Source of the DNA: JBQTIU01 sp052387815
GTDB lineage: Bacteria > Pseudomonadota > Alphaproteobacteria > CACIAM-22H2
Length of the DNA stretch: 64,000 nucleotides
Direction: 5' to 3'
NCBI GenBank assembly: GCA_052387815.1
Contig: JBQTIU010000049.1
Span: 1 to 64,000, forward strand
In this document: in pieces, positions 35,597 through 43,853 of the stretch
Numbering within the stretch: position 1 is the first letter of the stretch
Layout: the number at the start of each line of letters is the position of its first letter
The notes under the pieces: model-generated
What the model was told of the DNA's origin: nothing
What the model saw: the letters and a program-made list of their open reading frames with translations, nothing else
Database searches by the model: none
Program-made: the position numbers and the translations under genes

Positions 35597-36601
35597 TCAC
35601 GCTTCCAGGAGCACGTCGGTGTAGAGTTCCGAGGGGTCGGGTTCGGGCGAGTTTTGCGCGAACTCGGCGGCCGCGTTCACGGCCTCCTTGACGTCGCGGT
35701 CGATCGCTTTCAAGGCCGCTTCGTCGGCATGGTTCGAATCGACCAGAAATTTGACGTACTGCTCGATCGGATCGCGCTCGGTGCGGACCCGCTCGACCTC
35801 GTCCTTGGGTCTGTACTTCGCCGGGTCGGACATCGAATGGCCGCGATAGCGATAGGTCTTCATTTCGAGGATCGTCGGGCCATTGCCGGCCCGCGCCGCC
35901 GCCACCGCGCGGACGCCCGCCTCGCGCACCGCGAGCACGCTCATGCCGTCGACGGCCTCGCCCGGGATGCCATAGGTCGCGCCGCGATCGGCCAAATCGG
36001 TGGACGCCGAGGCGCGCTCGACCGAGGTGCCCATGCCGTAGCGATTGTTCTCGATGACATAGATCGCCGGCAGCTTCCACAGCGCCGCCATGTTGAAGCT
36101 CTCGCAGACCTGTCCCTGGTTGATCGCGCCGTCGCCGAGATAGGTGAGGCAAACGTTGTCGGTGCCGCGGTATTTGAGCGCGAAGGCGATGCCGGTGCCG
36201 ATCGGCACTTGGGCGCCGACGATGCCGTGTCCGCCGTAGAAATTCTTCTCGCGGCTGAACATGTGCATCGAACCGCCCTTGCCCTTGGAATACCCGCCGC
36301 GCCGTCCGGTCAGTTCCGCCATCACCCCGTTGGCGTCCATGCCGCTGGCGAGCATGTGGCCATGATCGCGATAGCTGGTCAGCACGGCATCCTCGGGCGC
36401 GATCGTCGCCTGCATGCCGACCACCACCGCCTCCTGGCCGATGTATAGATGGCAATAGCCGCCGATCAACCCCATGCCGTACAACTGGCCCGCCCGTTCC
36501 TCGAAGCGGCGGATCAGCAACATGTCGCGATAGAACTTGACCAGCTTGGCAGTCGTCGGCGCGGCCTCGCCGGCCTTGTTCTTGCGCTTTGTCGCAGCCA
36601 T
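35597..36601 (-). CDS. pdhA: Pyruvate dehydrogenase E1 alpha subunit
   Basis: 334 residues: LLIRRFEERAGQLYGMGLIGGYCHLYIGQEAVVVG, YRDHGHMLASGMD, GGSMHMFSREKNFYGGHGIVGAQVPIGTGIAFA, the TPP motif GDGAINQGQVCESFNMAALW, and the phosphorylation-loop-like RYRGHSMSDPAKYR. It decarboxylates pyruvate. CAGGAGG stands eight bases before the ATG. It is the first gene of pdhA-pdhB-pdhC-lpd-lipA-coq10. Confidence 0.97.
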   Translation of the reverse strand: MAATKRKNKAGEAAPTTAKLVKFYRDMLLIRRFEERAGQLYGMGLIGGYCHLYIGQEAVVVGMQATIAPEDAVLTSYRDHGHMLASGMDANGVMAELTGRRGGYSKGKGGSMHMFSREKNFYGGHGIVGAQVPIGTGIAFALKYRGTDNVCLTYLGDGAINQGQVCESFNMAALWKLPAIYVIENNRYGMGTSVERASASTDLADRGATYGIPGEAVDGMSVLAVREAGVRAVAAARAGNGPTILEMKTYRYRGHSMSDPAKYRPKDEVERVRTERDPIEQYVKFLVDSNHADEAALKAIDRDVKEAVNAAAEFAQNSPEPDPSELYTDVLLEA

Positions 36602-36661
36602 CCCAGAACCTCCTGTGCGGCGCCCTTGCGGTCGGGCCGGGCGGCATGGTCGTCGTCATCG

Positions 36662-36690
36662 AACATACGTCAAGCGAGCCGGCATGGCAA
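36662..36690 (-). promoter_or_regulatory. Probable promoter of the pdhABC operon
   Basis: On the minus strand TTGCCA (36690-36685), 17 bases, TATGTT (36667-36662), about 60 bases before the pdhA start codon. The region between pdhA and the divergent peptidase-like gene is clearly AT-enriched. Confidence 0.5.
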
Positions 36691-36770
36691 GCCCGCTCGG
36701 TATGTAACACCTTGAAATTGAACTATAAAATGTTAGTTGGCGAAACTCGCGCCCGATCGGCGAAGTTTTA

Positions 36771-36799
36771 TTGCCAGCCCGCGGCAAAACGCGTAAAAA
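36771..36799 (+). promoter_or_regulatory. Probable promoter of the DUF2927/Sel1 gene
   Basis: TTGCCA (36771-36776), 17 bases, TAAAAA (36794-36799), about 33 bases before the ATG at 36832, giving divergent promoters in the AT-rich interval. Confidence 0.45.
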
Positions 36800-36831
36800 T
36801 CGTATCGGCTCGCCCCGCGCTGCTGCTGCCC

Positions 36832-37965
36832 ATGACGTCGCGGCTTTCCCGTATCCTGCTGGTCGCGGTGTGCGGCCTCGCCGTGGACGCCGCCGCGGCG
36901 CGCGCCGACCCCAAGCGGGTCGACTATTTCCTTAAAGCCTTCGACGAGACCGCGTTGTGGCACGACGGCCGGGTGCCGGTTGCGGTCCGCAAGTGGACCG
37001 GGCCGATCCGCGTCCGCATGACCGGCCCGATGTCGAGTTCCTATGCCGACATGGTGCTCGAAACTCTCGACAAGATGGCAGGGCTGGCCGGCATCACGGT
37101 GGATCGGCTGCAACCCGACGCCACCGACGAGAACTTCCTGGTCAAGTTCCTCGAGACTTCCGCCTTGTTCGCCGGCGGCCGGCGCGCGGGCTGCGTGACG
37201 AATACCCGGTGGGGGAGCAACTCTGCGCTGACCAAGGCCGAGCTCCATATCAATTTAAGCCAAGGGTTTGGCCTCAAGGCCTGTATCGTCCACGAGCTGA
37301 TGCACGCGATGGGGTTCCCGGGTCATCCGCACGACTTGGACACCGTGCTGAGCTACGTGTACCGGCGCGACCGCCTGACCGAGATCGACGAGATGGCGAT
37401 CCGGGTCCTCTACGATTCCCGTATCACGCCCGGCATGTATCATCTGCCGGCGCTGGTCGCGGCGCGCAACATCATTGCCGCTCAACTGGATGTCTCGGGC
37501 CCCGGGGCCGACGTTTCGATGCTCGGGCGCACTTACCTCGACGGCGCGGTCAAGACTCTGATCCAGTTCGCCGAACAGGGCCATGCCTCGGTCCAGGCTC
37601 AGCTCGGCAACGCCTTCTTTTTCGGACACTACGTCGCCAAGGACCTGGGGGCCGGCGTGCGCTGGTGGCGCCTGGCCGCCGACCAGAAGCACAGCGACGC
37701 GCAGTTCCGGTTGGGATTGGCGGCGGCGAACGGCCAGGGGATGCCAGTCAGTGTGTTGGAGGCGGCCACTTGGTACCGCTTGGCCGCCGAGCGCGATCCC
37801 ATCGAGGCCTACAAGTGGTTCGCCTTGGCCGCGGGCCGGAACCACAACCTCGCGCACGCCAACCGCGGCAAGCTGGCGGCGAATTTGACCGCCGAGCAGG
37901 TCGAGGAGGGCGAGCGCCGGGCGGCCGCGTGGAAGCCGCAGCAGCAGGGAGAAAAGCCGAACTGA
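36832..37965 (+). CDS. Exported DUF2927-type zincin-like protein with C-terminal Sel1 repeats
   Basis: 377 residues. A signal peptide (MTSRLSRILLVAVCG... cleaved after ARA) is followed by a domain with the zinc-protease motif HELMHAMGFPGH, preceded by CVTNTRWGSNSALTKAELHIN, as in DUF2927 proteins. From about residue 245 the sequence becomes Sel1/TPR-like: AEQGHASVQAQLGNAFFFG, VRWWRLAADQKHSDAQFRLGLAAANGQGMP, AATWYRLAAERDPIEAYKWFALAAG. The combination suggests a periplasmic peptidase or adhesin with a protein-binding tail. The substrate is unknown. It stands alone between the divergent pdh operon and the TAXI genes. Confidence 0.75.
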   Translation: MTSRLSRILLVAVCGLAVDAAAARADPKRVDYFLKAFDETALWHDGRVPVAVRKWTGPIRVRMTGPMSSSYADMVLETLDKMAGLAGITVDRLQPDATDENFLVKFLETSALFAGGRRAGCVTNTRWGSNSALTKAELHINLSQGFGLKACIVHELMHAMGFPGHPHDLDTVLSYVYRRDRLTEIDEMAIRVLYDSRITPGMYHLPALVAARNIIAAQLDVSGPGADVSMLGRTYLDGAVKTLIQFAEQGHASVQAQLGNAFFFGHYVAKDLGAGVRWWRLAADQKHSDAQFRLGLAAANGQGMPVSVLEAATWYRLAAERDPIEAYKWFALAAGRNHNLAHANRGKLAANLTAEQVEEGERRAAAWKPQQQGEKPN

Positions 37966-38111
37966 GATTGGGAGCACCGGCACCAGACGGCTGGATGACA
38001 GAGGGCGTGGACACGGGAATTCGCGGGTTTCATGCGCTTCTTCCTTGTATTTACCCGCCGCCGGCGACATCATGCCGGCCGGCCGACCACAACCCGGCGA
38101 GGGAGAGGCAG

Positions 38112-39125
38112 ATGATGGACCGCAGGACGATGATGGGATTGAGCGCGGCGGCGATGGCGAGCGTCACGTTGCCCAAGGGCGCCGCCTGGGCGCAAGTCCC
38201 GGGCCACTGGCCGCGCTCGATGACCATGGGCACCGCCGCGCTCGGCGGCACCTTCGTCATTTACGGCCAGGGCTGGGCGACGCTGATCAGCGAAACCCTC
38301 AAGGTCCCGGTCTCGACGCAGGTGACGCAGGGCCCGAACCAGAACCTGGTGCTGGTGCATACCAAGCGCGTCGAGCTGGGCATGACCACCATGGGTCCGG
38401 CCTTCGAGGCGTGGACCGGCGTCCTCGAGCTCAACAAGGGCGTCGAGCACCGCGACGTGCGGGCGATGTTCCCGATGTACGAGACGCCGTTCCAGATCGT
38501 CACCATGCAGAAGGCGGGCGCGGCCAATATCACGAGCGTGCGCGGCCTCAACGGCAAGGTGGTCGGCGTCGGTCCGGCGGCGGGCACGCCGGGCACCTAT
38601 TTCCCGCGCTGGTTCAAGGAACTCGGCCTCAACGTGACGATCCGCAACGGCGGGGCCGCGGACATGGCCTCCCAGCTCACCGATGGGCGCCTCGATGCCT
38701 TCGCCTTCGCCGCCGGCCTGCCGATCTCCTCCTTCACCGAACTCGAGACGCAAGCAAAGGTGAACATGTTCACGTTTACCCCGGAGGAGTTCGCCCAGCT
38801 CCAGCCCAAGAACCCCTTCATCAGCCCGTTCACCATCCAGCCGGGCACTTACAAGACGCTGACCCAGCCGCAGCAGACCGTGGCGATGTGGAACTTCGCC
38901 ATCGCCCACAAGGACCTTCCCGCCGACCTCGTCTACGCCATCGTCAAGACCGTGCACGACAACCACCGCCGCATGGTCCAGGTCCACGCCGCGGCCGAAG
39001 CGACGCTGCCGCAAAATATCGTCCACAACAAATTCATGTTCTTCCATCCCGGCGCGATCCGCCATTACCGCGAGCTTGGCCTCGCCATCCCCAAGGAGCT
39101 CGAGCCACCGGAATTCCGCGGCTAA
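38112..39125 (+). CDS. TAXI-family TRAP transporter solute-binding protein
   Basis: 337 residues with an N-terminal signal peptide of the twin-Arg-like kind (MMDRRTMMGLSAAAMASVTLP...AAWAQ). TAXI landmarks include MTMGTAALGGTFVIYGQGWATLIS, VTQGPNQNLVLVHTKRVELGMTTMGPAFEAW, VVGVGPAAGTPGTYFPRWFKELGL and FTIQPGTYKTLTQPQQTVAMWNFAIAH. It binds the substrate (often glutamate, oxoglutarate or similar acids) for the fused permease encoded next. GAGGGAGAGG precedes two adjacent ATGs; the first is given. Confidence 0.9.
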   Translation: MMDRRTMMGLSAAAMASVTLPKGAAWAQVPGHWPRSMTMGTAALGGTFVIYGQGWATLISETLKVPVSTQVTQGPNQNLVLVHTKRVELGMTTMGPAFEAWTGVLELNKGVEHRDVRAMFPMYETPFQIVTMQKAGAANITSVRGLNGKVVGVGPAAGTPGTYFPRWFKELGLNVTIRNGGAADMASQLTDGRLDAFAFAAGLPISSFTELETQAKVNMFTFTPEEFAQLQPKNPFISPFTIQPGTYKTLTQPQQTVAMWNFAIAHKDLPADLVYAIVKTVHDNHRRMVQVHAAAEATLPQNIVHNKFMFFHPGAIRHYRELGLAIPKELEPPEFRG

Positions 39126-39179
39126 GAAGGCCGCGGTCCATCGGCCGTAGGGGATCTGGGGGAAGCGGGGCGAGGCCGC

Positions 39180-41297
39180 ATGCGTGAGAAGGGCGGGCCT
39201 GTCCCGCTGCCGGCGGAGGGTCCGTCCGGGGCCGACATCGCCGCCATCGAGAAGTTCGATTTTGGCGCCAAGCCCCGCGACCTGAGGGCCTGGGAGAAGG
39301 CCCCGCTCTATTACTTCTGCGCCGCTTATACCGCCTTCCACCTCGCCGTGCTCAACTTCGTGGCGCTCGACGAGTGGCTGTTCCGGGCGGTCCACGTGTC
39401 GGGCGGCGCGACAATCGGCTTCACGATGTATTCGGTGTGGCGCGGCGAGCGGCGCCGCGGCGTGCCGGCCTGGGATTGGGTCCTGATCGCGCTGTCGGTT
39501 TATTGCGCCGGGTACATCTACGACAGCCTGCCGGGCCTGATCATGCGCGTCGGTGTGATGCCGACCCAAGGCGACTATATCGTCGGCGCGATCGGCACGG
39601 CTCTCGTCCTCGAGTTCGCGCGCCGGACCGCGGGCCCGATCCTGCCGATCCTGGCGACGCTGTTCATCGCCTATTCGTTTCTCGGGTCGTGGATGCCCGG
39701 AGTCCTCCACCACCGCGGCTTCGCGCCGGCGGATTTCTTTTCGTTCATTTACAGCATGGAGGGCATCTTCGGGATGACGACGGCGGCGTCCTCGCAGTAC
39801 ATCGTGCTGTTCGTCGCCTTCGCCTCGTTCCTCCAGGTCTCGAAGATCGGCGACTATTTCATACAGCTGTCGATCGCGCTGTGCGGCTGGACACGCGGCG
39901 GGCCGGCCAAGGTGGCGGTCATCTCCGGCATCCTGTTCGGCACCATCAGCGGCAGCGCGGTCGCCAATGTGGTGGCGAGCGGCACCTTCACCATCCCGAT
40001 GATGCGGCGGGTGGGGTACACCAAGACCTCGGCGGCGGCGATCGAAGCGACCTCCTCGACCGGCGGGCAGATCACGCCCCCGGTGATGGGGGCGGGCGCC
40101 TTCATCATGGCCGAGATCACCAACATCCCCTATTCCGACATCGCGCTCGCCGCGGTCATTCCGGCGTTGTTGTTCTACGTCGCCAACTACGCCCATGTCG
40201 ATATCGAGGCGATCAAGCAGAACATCCACGGCCTGCCGCGCGAGGAACTGCCGCAGATCAAGCCGCTCTTGGGCCAGATCTGCCTACTGACGCCGCTCGT
40301 CATCCTGGTCATGTTGCTGCTCTCGGGCTATTCGGTGATTGCCGCCGGCACTTGGGGCATCATCACCGCGATCCTGGTCATGCTGCTTCACCAATTGCGG
40401 CTGCACTCGGCGTTCCTGCTCGTGCCGCTGGGCCTCTTTAGCGCCCTGTTGTGGTCCGACTACGAGGTCCACCCGGCCGGTGCGATCGCGCTCGGCGCCG
40501 CTGCGGGCGTGGCGCTCGCGGTCGGCCTCCTGCGCCACGGCATGGCGACTTGCCTGGCGGCGATCCGCGCCACCATCCAAGAGGCCATCGCCGGGCTCGC
40601 GGACGGCGCCAAGCAATCGATCCAGCTGGTGGCGGTGTGCGCGTGCGCCGGCATCATCGTCGGCGTCCTCGGCTTGACCGGGCTCGGCGGCCGCTTTTCG
40701 GCGATGATCCTCGCCATCGCCGGCGACAGCCAGTTCCTCGCCCTGTGCTTCGCGGCGTTGATCGCGCTCTTGCTCGGCATGGGCATGCCGACCACGGCCG
40801 CCTACGTCATCGCCGCCTCGGTGGTGGCGCCCGGGCTGCAGCGGCTCGGCATCGACCCGCTGGTGGCGCACATGTTCGTCTTCTATTACGCGGTCATCTC
40901 GGCAATCACGCCGCCGGTGGCGCTGGCCTCGTTTGCGGCCGCCGCGCTCGCCCAATGCGACCCCTGGAAGGCGTCGTTCGAATCGGTGCGCTACGGCATC
41001 GCGGCCTTCGTGGTGCCGTTCATGTTCTTCTACAACCCCGAACTCTTGATGAAAGGCGACGACCTTCAGATCGCGCTCATGTTCGTGACCGCCGTGTTCG
41101 GCATCTACTTCCTGGCGCTCGCCAGCGAAGGCTGGATCCGCGGGCCGCTCAACCTCGCGCTGCGCGCCGGGCTGCTGGTCGCCGCCTTCCTGCTGGTCGC
41201 CGGCAGCCTGTGGCTGGATATCGCGGGCTTGGCGATCGGCGGTGGCATCTACGCCTGGCGTTACATCCGCTCGCGCCAGGCCCGTGCCGCCGCCTGA
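39180..41297 (+). CDS. TRAP transporter fused 4TM/12TM permease
   Basis: 705 residues, a single polypeptide combining DctQ-like and DctM-like parts, as in TAXI-TRAP systems. The N-terminal ~170 residues hold the four-helix part. The rest has GILFGTISGSAVANVVASGTFTIPMMRRVGYTKTSAAAIEATSSTGGQITPPVMGAGAFIMAEITNIPY and LLLGMGMPTTAAYVIAASVVAPGLQRLGIDPLVAHMFVFYYAVISAITPPVALASFAAA. It lies 54 bases after the TAXI binding protein; together they form a complete transporter. Confidence 0.93.
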   Translation: MREKGGPVPLPAEGPSGADIAAIEKFDFGAKPRDLRAWEKAPLYYFCAAYTAFHLAVLNFVALDEWLFRAVHVSGGATIGFTMYSVWRGERRRGVPAWDWVLIALSVYCAGYIYDSLPGLIMRVGVMPTQGDYIVGAIGTALVLEFARRTAGPILPILATLFIAYSFLGSWMPGVLHHRGFAPADFFSFIYSMEGIFGMTTAASSQYIVLFVAFASFLQVSKIGDYFIQLSIALCGWTRGGPAKVAVISGILFGTISGSAVANVVASGTFTIPMMRRVGYTKTSAAAIEATSSTGGQITPPVMGAGAFIMAEITNIPYSDIALAAVIPALLFYVANYAHVDIEAIKQNIHGLPREELPQIKPLLGQICLLTPLVILVMLLLSGYSVIAAGTWGIITAILVMLLHQLRLHSAFLLVPLGLFSALLWSDYEVHPAGAIALGAAAGVALAVGLLRHGMATCLAAIRATIQEAIAGLADGAKQSIQLVAVCACAGIIVGVLGLTGLGGRFSAMILAIAGDSQFLALCFAALIALLLGMGMPTTAAYVIAASVVAPGLQRLGIDPLVAHMFVFYYAVISAITPPVALASFAAAALAQCDPWKASFESVRYGIAAFVVPFMFFYNPELLMKGDDLQIALMFVTAVFGIYFLALASEGWIRGPLNLALRAGLLVAAFLLVAGSLWLDIAGLAIGGGIYAWRYIRSRQARAAA

Positions 41298-41300
41298 GCC

Positions 41301-41633
41301 TTACCGGGTCGCTCCGCCAGGGACCGGATCGAGGATGACCACTTCGTCGGGTCGGGCGAGATTGAGGATCAGGCGCGCCCGCTCTTCCATGAGGTCCGGA
41401 TCGAGGTTGTCGGACCTCAGCAGCCCGACGCGGCGTGCCAGGGCCTTGCGCTCCGCCGTCACGTCCTCGAGGTGCGCGCGGGCCTCGGCGATCCGCTCGC
41501 TCAAGCGGATATAGGCGCCGAGCCCGCGTTCCCCTTCGACCGAGTGATAGGCGAAATAGCCGACGACGCAGAAGCCGAGCACCGGCCCGATGGCGTCCTT
41601 GGCCCGTCGCTTGAGTTCGCCCCAGAGTCCCAT
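41301..41633 (-). CDS. Septum formation initiator (FtsB/DivIC-like) protein
   Basis: 110 residues: a short cytoplasmic start (GLWGELKRRAKDAIG), one membrane segment (PVLGFCVVGYFAYHSVEG), a coiled coil (YIRLSERIAEARAHLEDVTAERKALARRVGLL) and the typical acidic end LMEERARLILNLARPDEVVILD. It is expected to act in the divisome with FtsL/FtsQ. The ATG at 41633 is chosen; an in-frame GTG at 41651 is possible. It lies downstream of eno, as in relatives. Confidence 0.9.
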   Translation of the reverse strand: MGLWGELKRRAKDAIGPVLGFCVVGYFAYHSVEGERGLGAYIRLSERIAEARAHLEDVTAERKALARRVGLLRSDNLDPDLMEERARLILNLARPDEVVILDPVPGGATR

Positions 41634-41732
41634 GGGCGGCGAGCGAATCACACCGCGAGTCGAGCCGTCAACACAAATGTTTGGAAAAGAGCCCGTCGAA
41701 ACAGATGATTACCTCCTTGCCCGGCGCCGAAC

Positions 41733-43007
41733 TCAGCGCTTTGGCAAGGCCGAGCGCCCGGCATAGCGCCCTTGGCCGCCGAGCTCCTCCTCGATACGGA
41801 GGAGCTGGTTGTACTTGGCCAGGCGGTCGGAGCGCGACAGCGACCCGGTCTTGATCTGGCCGCAGTTGGTGGCCACGGCGAGGTCGGCGATGGTGGCGTC
41901 CTCGGTCTCGCCCGAGCGGTGCGACAGCACGGCGGTGTAGCCGGCGCGCTGGGCCATCTCGACCGCCGCCAGCGCCTCGGTGAGCGTGCCGATCTGGTTG
42001 ACCTTGACCAGGATCGAGTTGGCCACGCCCTTGGCGATCCCTTCGGCGAGGCGCTGGGGGTTGGTGACGAACAGATCGTCGCCGACGAGCTGCACCTTGT
42101 GGCCGAGCGCCGTGCTCAACGCCGCCCAACCCTGCCAGTCATCCTCGGCCAGGCCGTCCTCGATCGAGGCGATGGGGTAGCGCTCGCACAGCCGCTCGTA
42201 GAACTCGACCATGCCGGCGGCATCGAGCGTCCGGCCTTCGACGCGGTATTTGCCATCCTCGAAGAACTCGGTGGCGGCGGCGTCGAGGGCCAGCACGATG
42301 TCGCTACCGGCGCGGCAACCCGCCGCCTCGATCGCCTTGACGATGAAAGCGAGGGCTTCCTCGGCGCCTTTGAGGTTGGGCGCGAAGCCGCCCTCGTCGC
42401 CGACGTTGGTAGCATGGCCCGCCTCGGCGAGGCGGGCCTTGAGCGCATGGAAGACTTCGGCGCCGATGCGGACCGCCTCGGCCATGCTCGATGCGCCGAC
42501 CGGCATGATCATGAATTCCTGGATGTCGATCGGGTTGTCGGCGTGCGCGCCGCCGTTGACGATGTTCATCATCGGCACCGGCAGAATGTGTGCCCGCGCC
42601 CCGCCGACATAGCGGTAGAGCGCCAATCCGGTGGCGGCGGCGGCGGCCTTGGCGGCGGCGAGTGAGACGCCGAGGATCGCATTGGCCCCCAGCCGGCCCT
42701 TGTTGGGCGTGCCATCGAGCTCGATCATGGCGTGGTCGAGGGCCAACTGGTCCTCGACCTCGCGGCCCGAGAGGGCATCGAAAATCTCGCCGTTGACCGC
42801 CTCCACCGCCCTCTTGACGCCCTTGCCGCCGTAGCGGGCCGGGTCGCCGTCGCGCAGCTCGACCGCCTCGTGCGCGCCCGTCGAGGCGCCCGATGGAACC
42901 GCCGCCCGGCCGAGGATGCCGGTCGCCAGCCTGACATCGACCTCGACGGTCGGATTGCCGCGGCTGTCGAGGATCTCGCGGGCATGGATGTCGGCGATCG
43001 CGGTCAT
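41733..43007 (-). CDS. eno: Enolase
   Basis: 424 residues: IHAREILDSRGNPTVEVDV, PSGASTGAHEAVELRD, NIVNGGAHADNPIDIQEFMIMPVGA, VGDEGGFAPNL, IEDGLAEDDW, LVGDDLFVTNPQRL, ILVKVNQIGTLTEAL, SHRSGETEDATIADLAVATNCGQIKTGSLSRSDRLAKYNQLLRIEEEL. These include all metal and substrate ligands. It interconverts 2-phosphoglycerate and phosphoenolpyruvate. The start lies 14 bases after the dehalogenase gene. Confidence 0.98.
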   Translation of the reverse strand: MTAIADIHAREILDSRGNPTVEVDVRLATGILGRAAVPSGASTGAHEAVELRDGDPARYGGKGVKRAVEAVNGEIFDALSGREVEDQLALDHAMIELDGTPNKGRLGANAILGVSLAAAKAAAAATGLALYRYVGGARAHILPVPMMNIVNGGAHADNPIDIQEFMIMPVGASSMAEAVRIGAEVFHALKARLAEAGHATNVGDEGGFAPNLKGAEEALAFIVKAIEAAGCRAGSDIVLALDAAATEFFEDGKYRVEGRTLDAAGMVEFYERLCERYPIASIEDGLAEDDWQGWAALSTALGHKVQLVGDDLFVTNPQRLAEGIAKGVANSILVKVNQIGTLTEALAAVEMAQRAGYTAVLSHRSGETEDATIADLAVATNCGQIKTGSLSRSDRLAKYNQLLRIEEELGGQGRYAGRSALPKR

Positions 43008-43021
43008 GGCTGCTCCACGGG

Positions 43022-43792
43022 CTATGCCCCGAGGCGGTCGGCAAGATGGTTGAAATCGCGGGCGACGATATCCCAGTCACCGGCGGGCGCAAGGTCGCTT
43101 TGCTGGCCCGGGCCGTATTCGATCGGGCGCGGCACGTACGCCGTCTTGAGACCGAGCGCCTTGGCGGCCGCAAGATCGTAGTTGTGCGCGGCGACCATCA
43201 TCAGCTCGGAAGGTACGAGGCCGAGCAGTTGCGCCGCCCCGAGATAGACCTCGGGCTGCGGCTTATATTGGCGGAACAGCTCGGCCGACAGAATGCAGTC
43301 CCACGGCATGCCGGCGCGCTTGGCCATATTGGCGAGCAAGGCGAGGTTGCCGTTCGACAGCGTGGCAAGGACGAATTTGCGCTTGAGCCGCTTGAGGCCC
43401 TTGACCGTATCCGGCCACGGATCGAGCCGGTGCCAGACGCGGTTCAAGTGGTCGATTTCCGGCTCGCCGAGCCCGCGCAGCCCAAAGCGCTCGAGTAGCC
43501 CGTCCAAGGTTTCGCGGTGGAGGATGTCGAGGTTGACCCAAGCCCGCGCGCCCGAGCGCACCTTTTCCAGCGACGGCTGGTAATTGGCTCGCCAGGCATC
43601 GGCGAAGGCCGCCCAGTCGACCCCGATTCCCTTGCGCCGGGACCACAGCTTGCCCTCGCGGATGATGCTGCCGCGCCAATCGACGCAGGTGCCGAACACG
43701 TCGAAGGCGAGCGCCTTGGGGGCGGAGGCGCCGGCGGGCCGAGCGGGAATTCTGCTGCGGCTGCGTGCGGCCTGGCGCGGCGGGTTCACCAC
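43022..43792 (-). CDS. Haloacid dehalogenase, type II-like (HAD superfamily)
   Basis: About 256 residues with a basic N-terminal stretch and then KALAFDVFGTCVDWRGSIIREG (nucleophile Asp, DVFGT), FVLATLSNGNLALLANMAKRAG (motif II), SAELFRQYKPQPEVYLGAAQLLG (motif III Lys) and MMVAAHNYDLAAAKALGLKTAYVPRP (motif IV). These match L-2-haloacid dehalogenases and related hydrolases. I chose GTG 43792, where AAGGA stands seven bases upstream and which lies after the stop of the preceding ATPase gene. The frame stays open upstream to 43957. It lies between kdsA and eno, where most relatives have no such gene. Confidence 0.8.
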   Translation of the reverse strand: MVNPPRQAARSRSRIPARPAGASAPKALAFDVFGTCVDWRGSIIREGKLWSRRKGIGVDWAAFADAWRANYQPSLEKVRSGARAWVNLDILHRETLDGLLERFGLRGLGEPEIDHLNRVWHRLDPWPDTVKGLKRLKRKFVLATLSNGNLALLANMAKRAGMPWDCILSAELFRQYKPQPEVYLGAAQLLGLVPSELMMVAAHNYDLAAAKALGLKTAYVPRPIEYGPGQQSDLAPAGDWDIVARDFNHLADRLGA

Positions 43793-43853
43793 CGGCCGAT
43801 CCTTGGCCAGCCGATCGAACGCCGAAGCTGACAATTCAGCGTGCGCGCTTGGC

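Noticed and set aside
36589..36831. Longer N-terminus for the DUF2927/Sel1 protein
   Set aside because: The extension crosses the divergent promoter region and the start of pdhA; the signal peptide begins at 36832.
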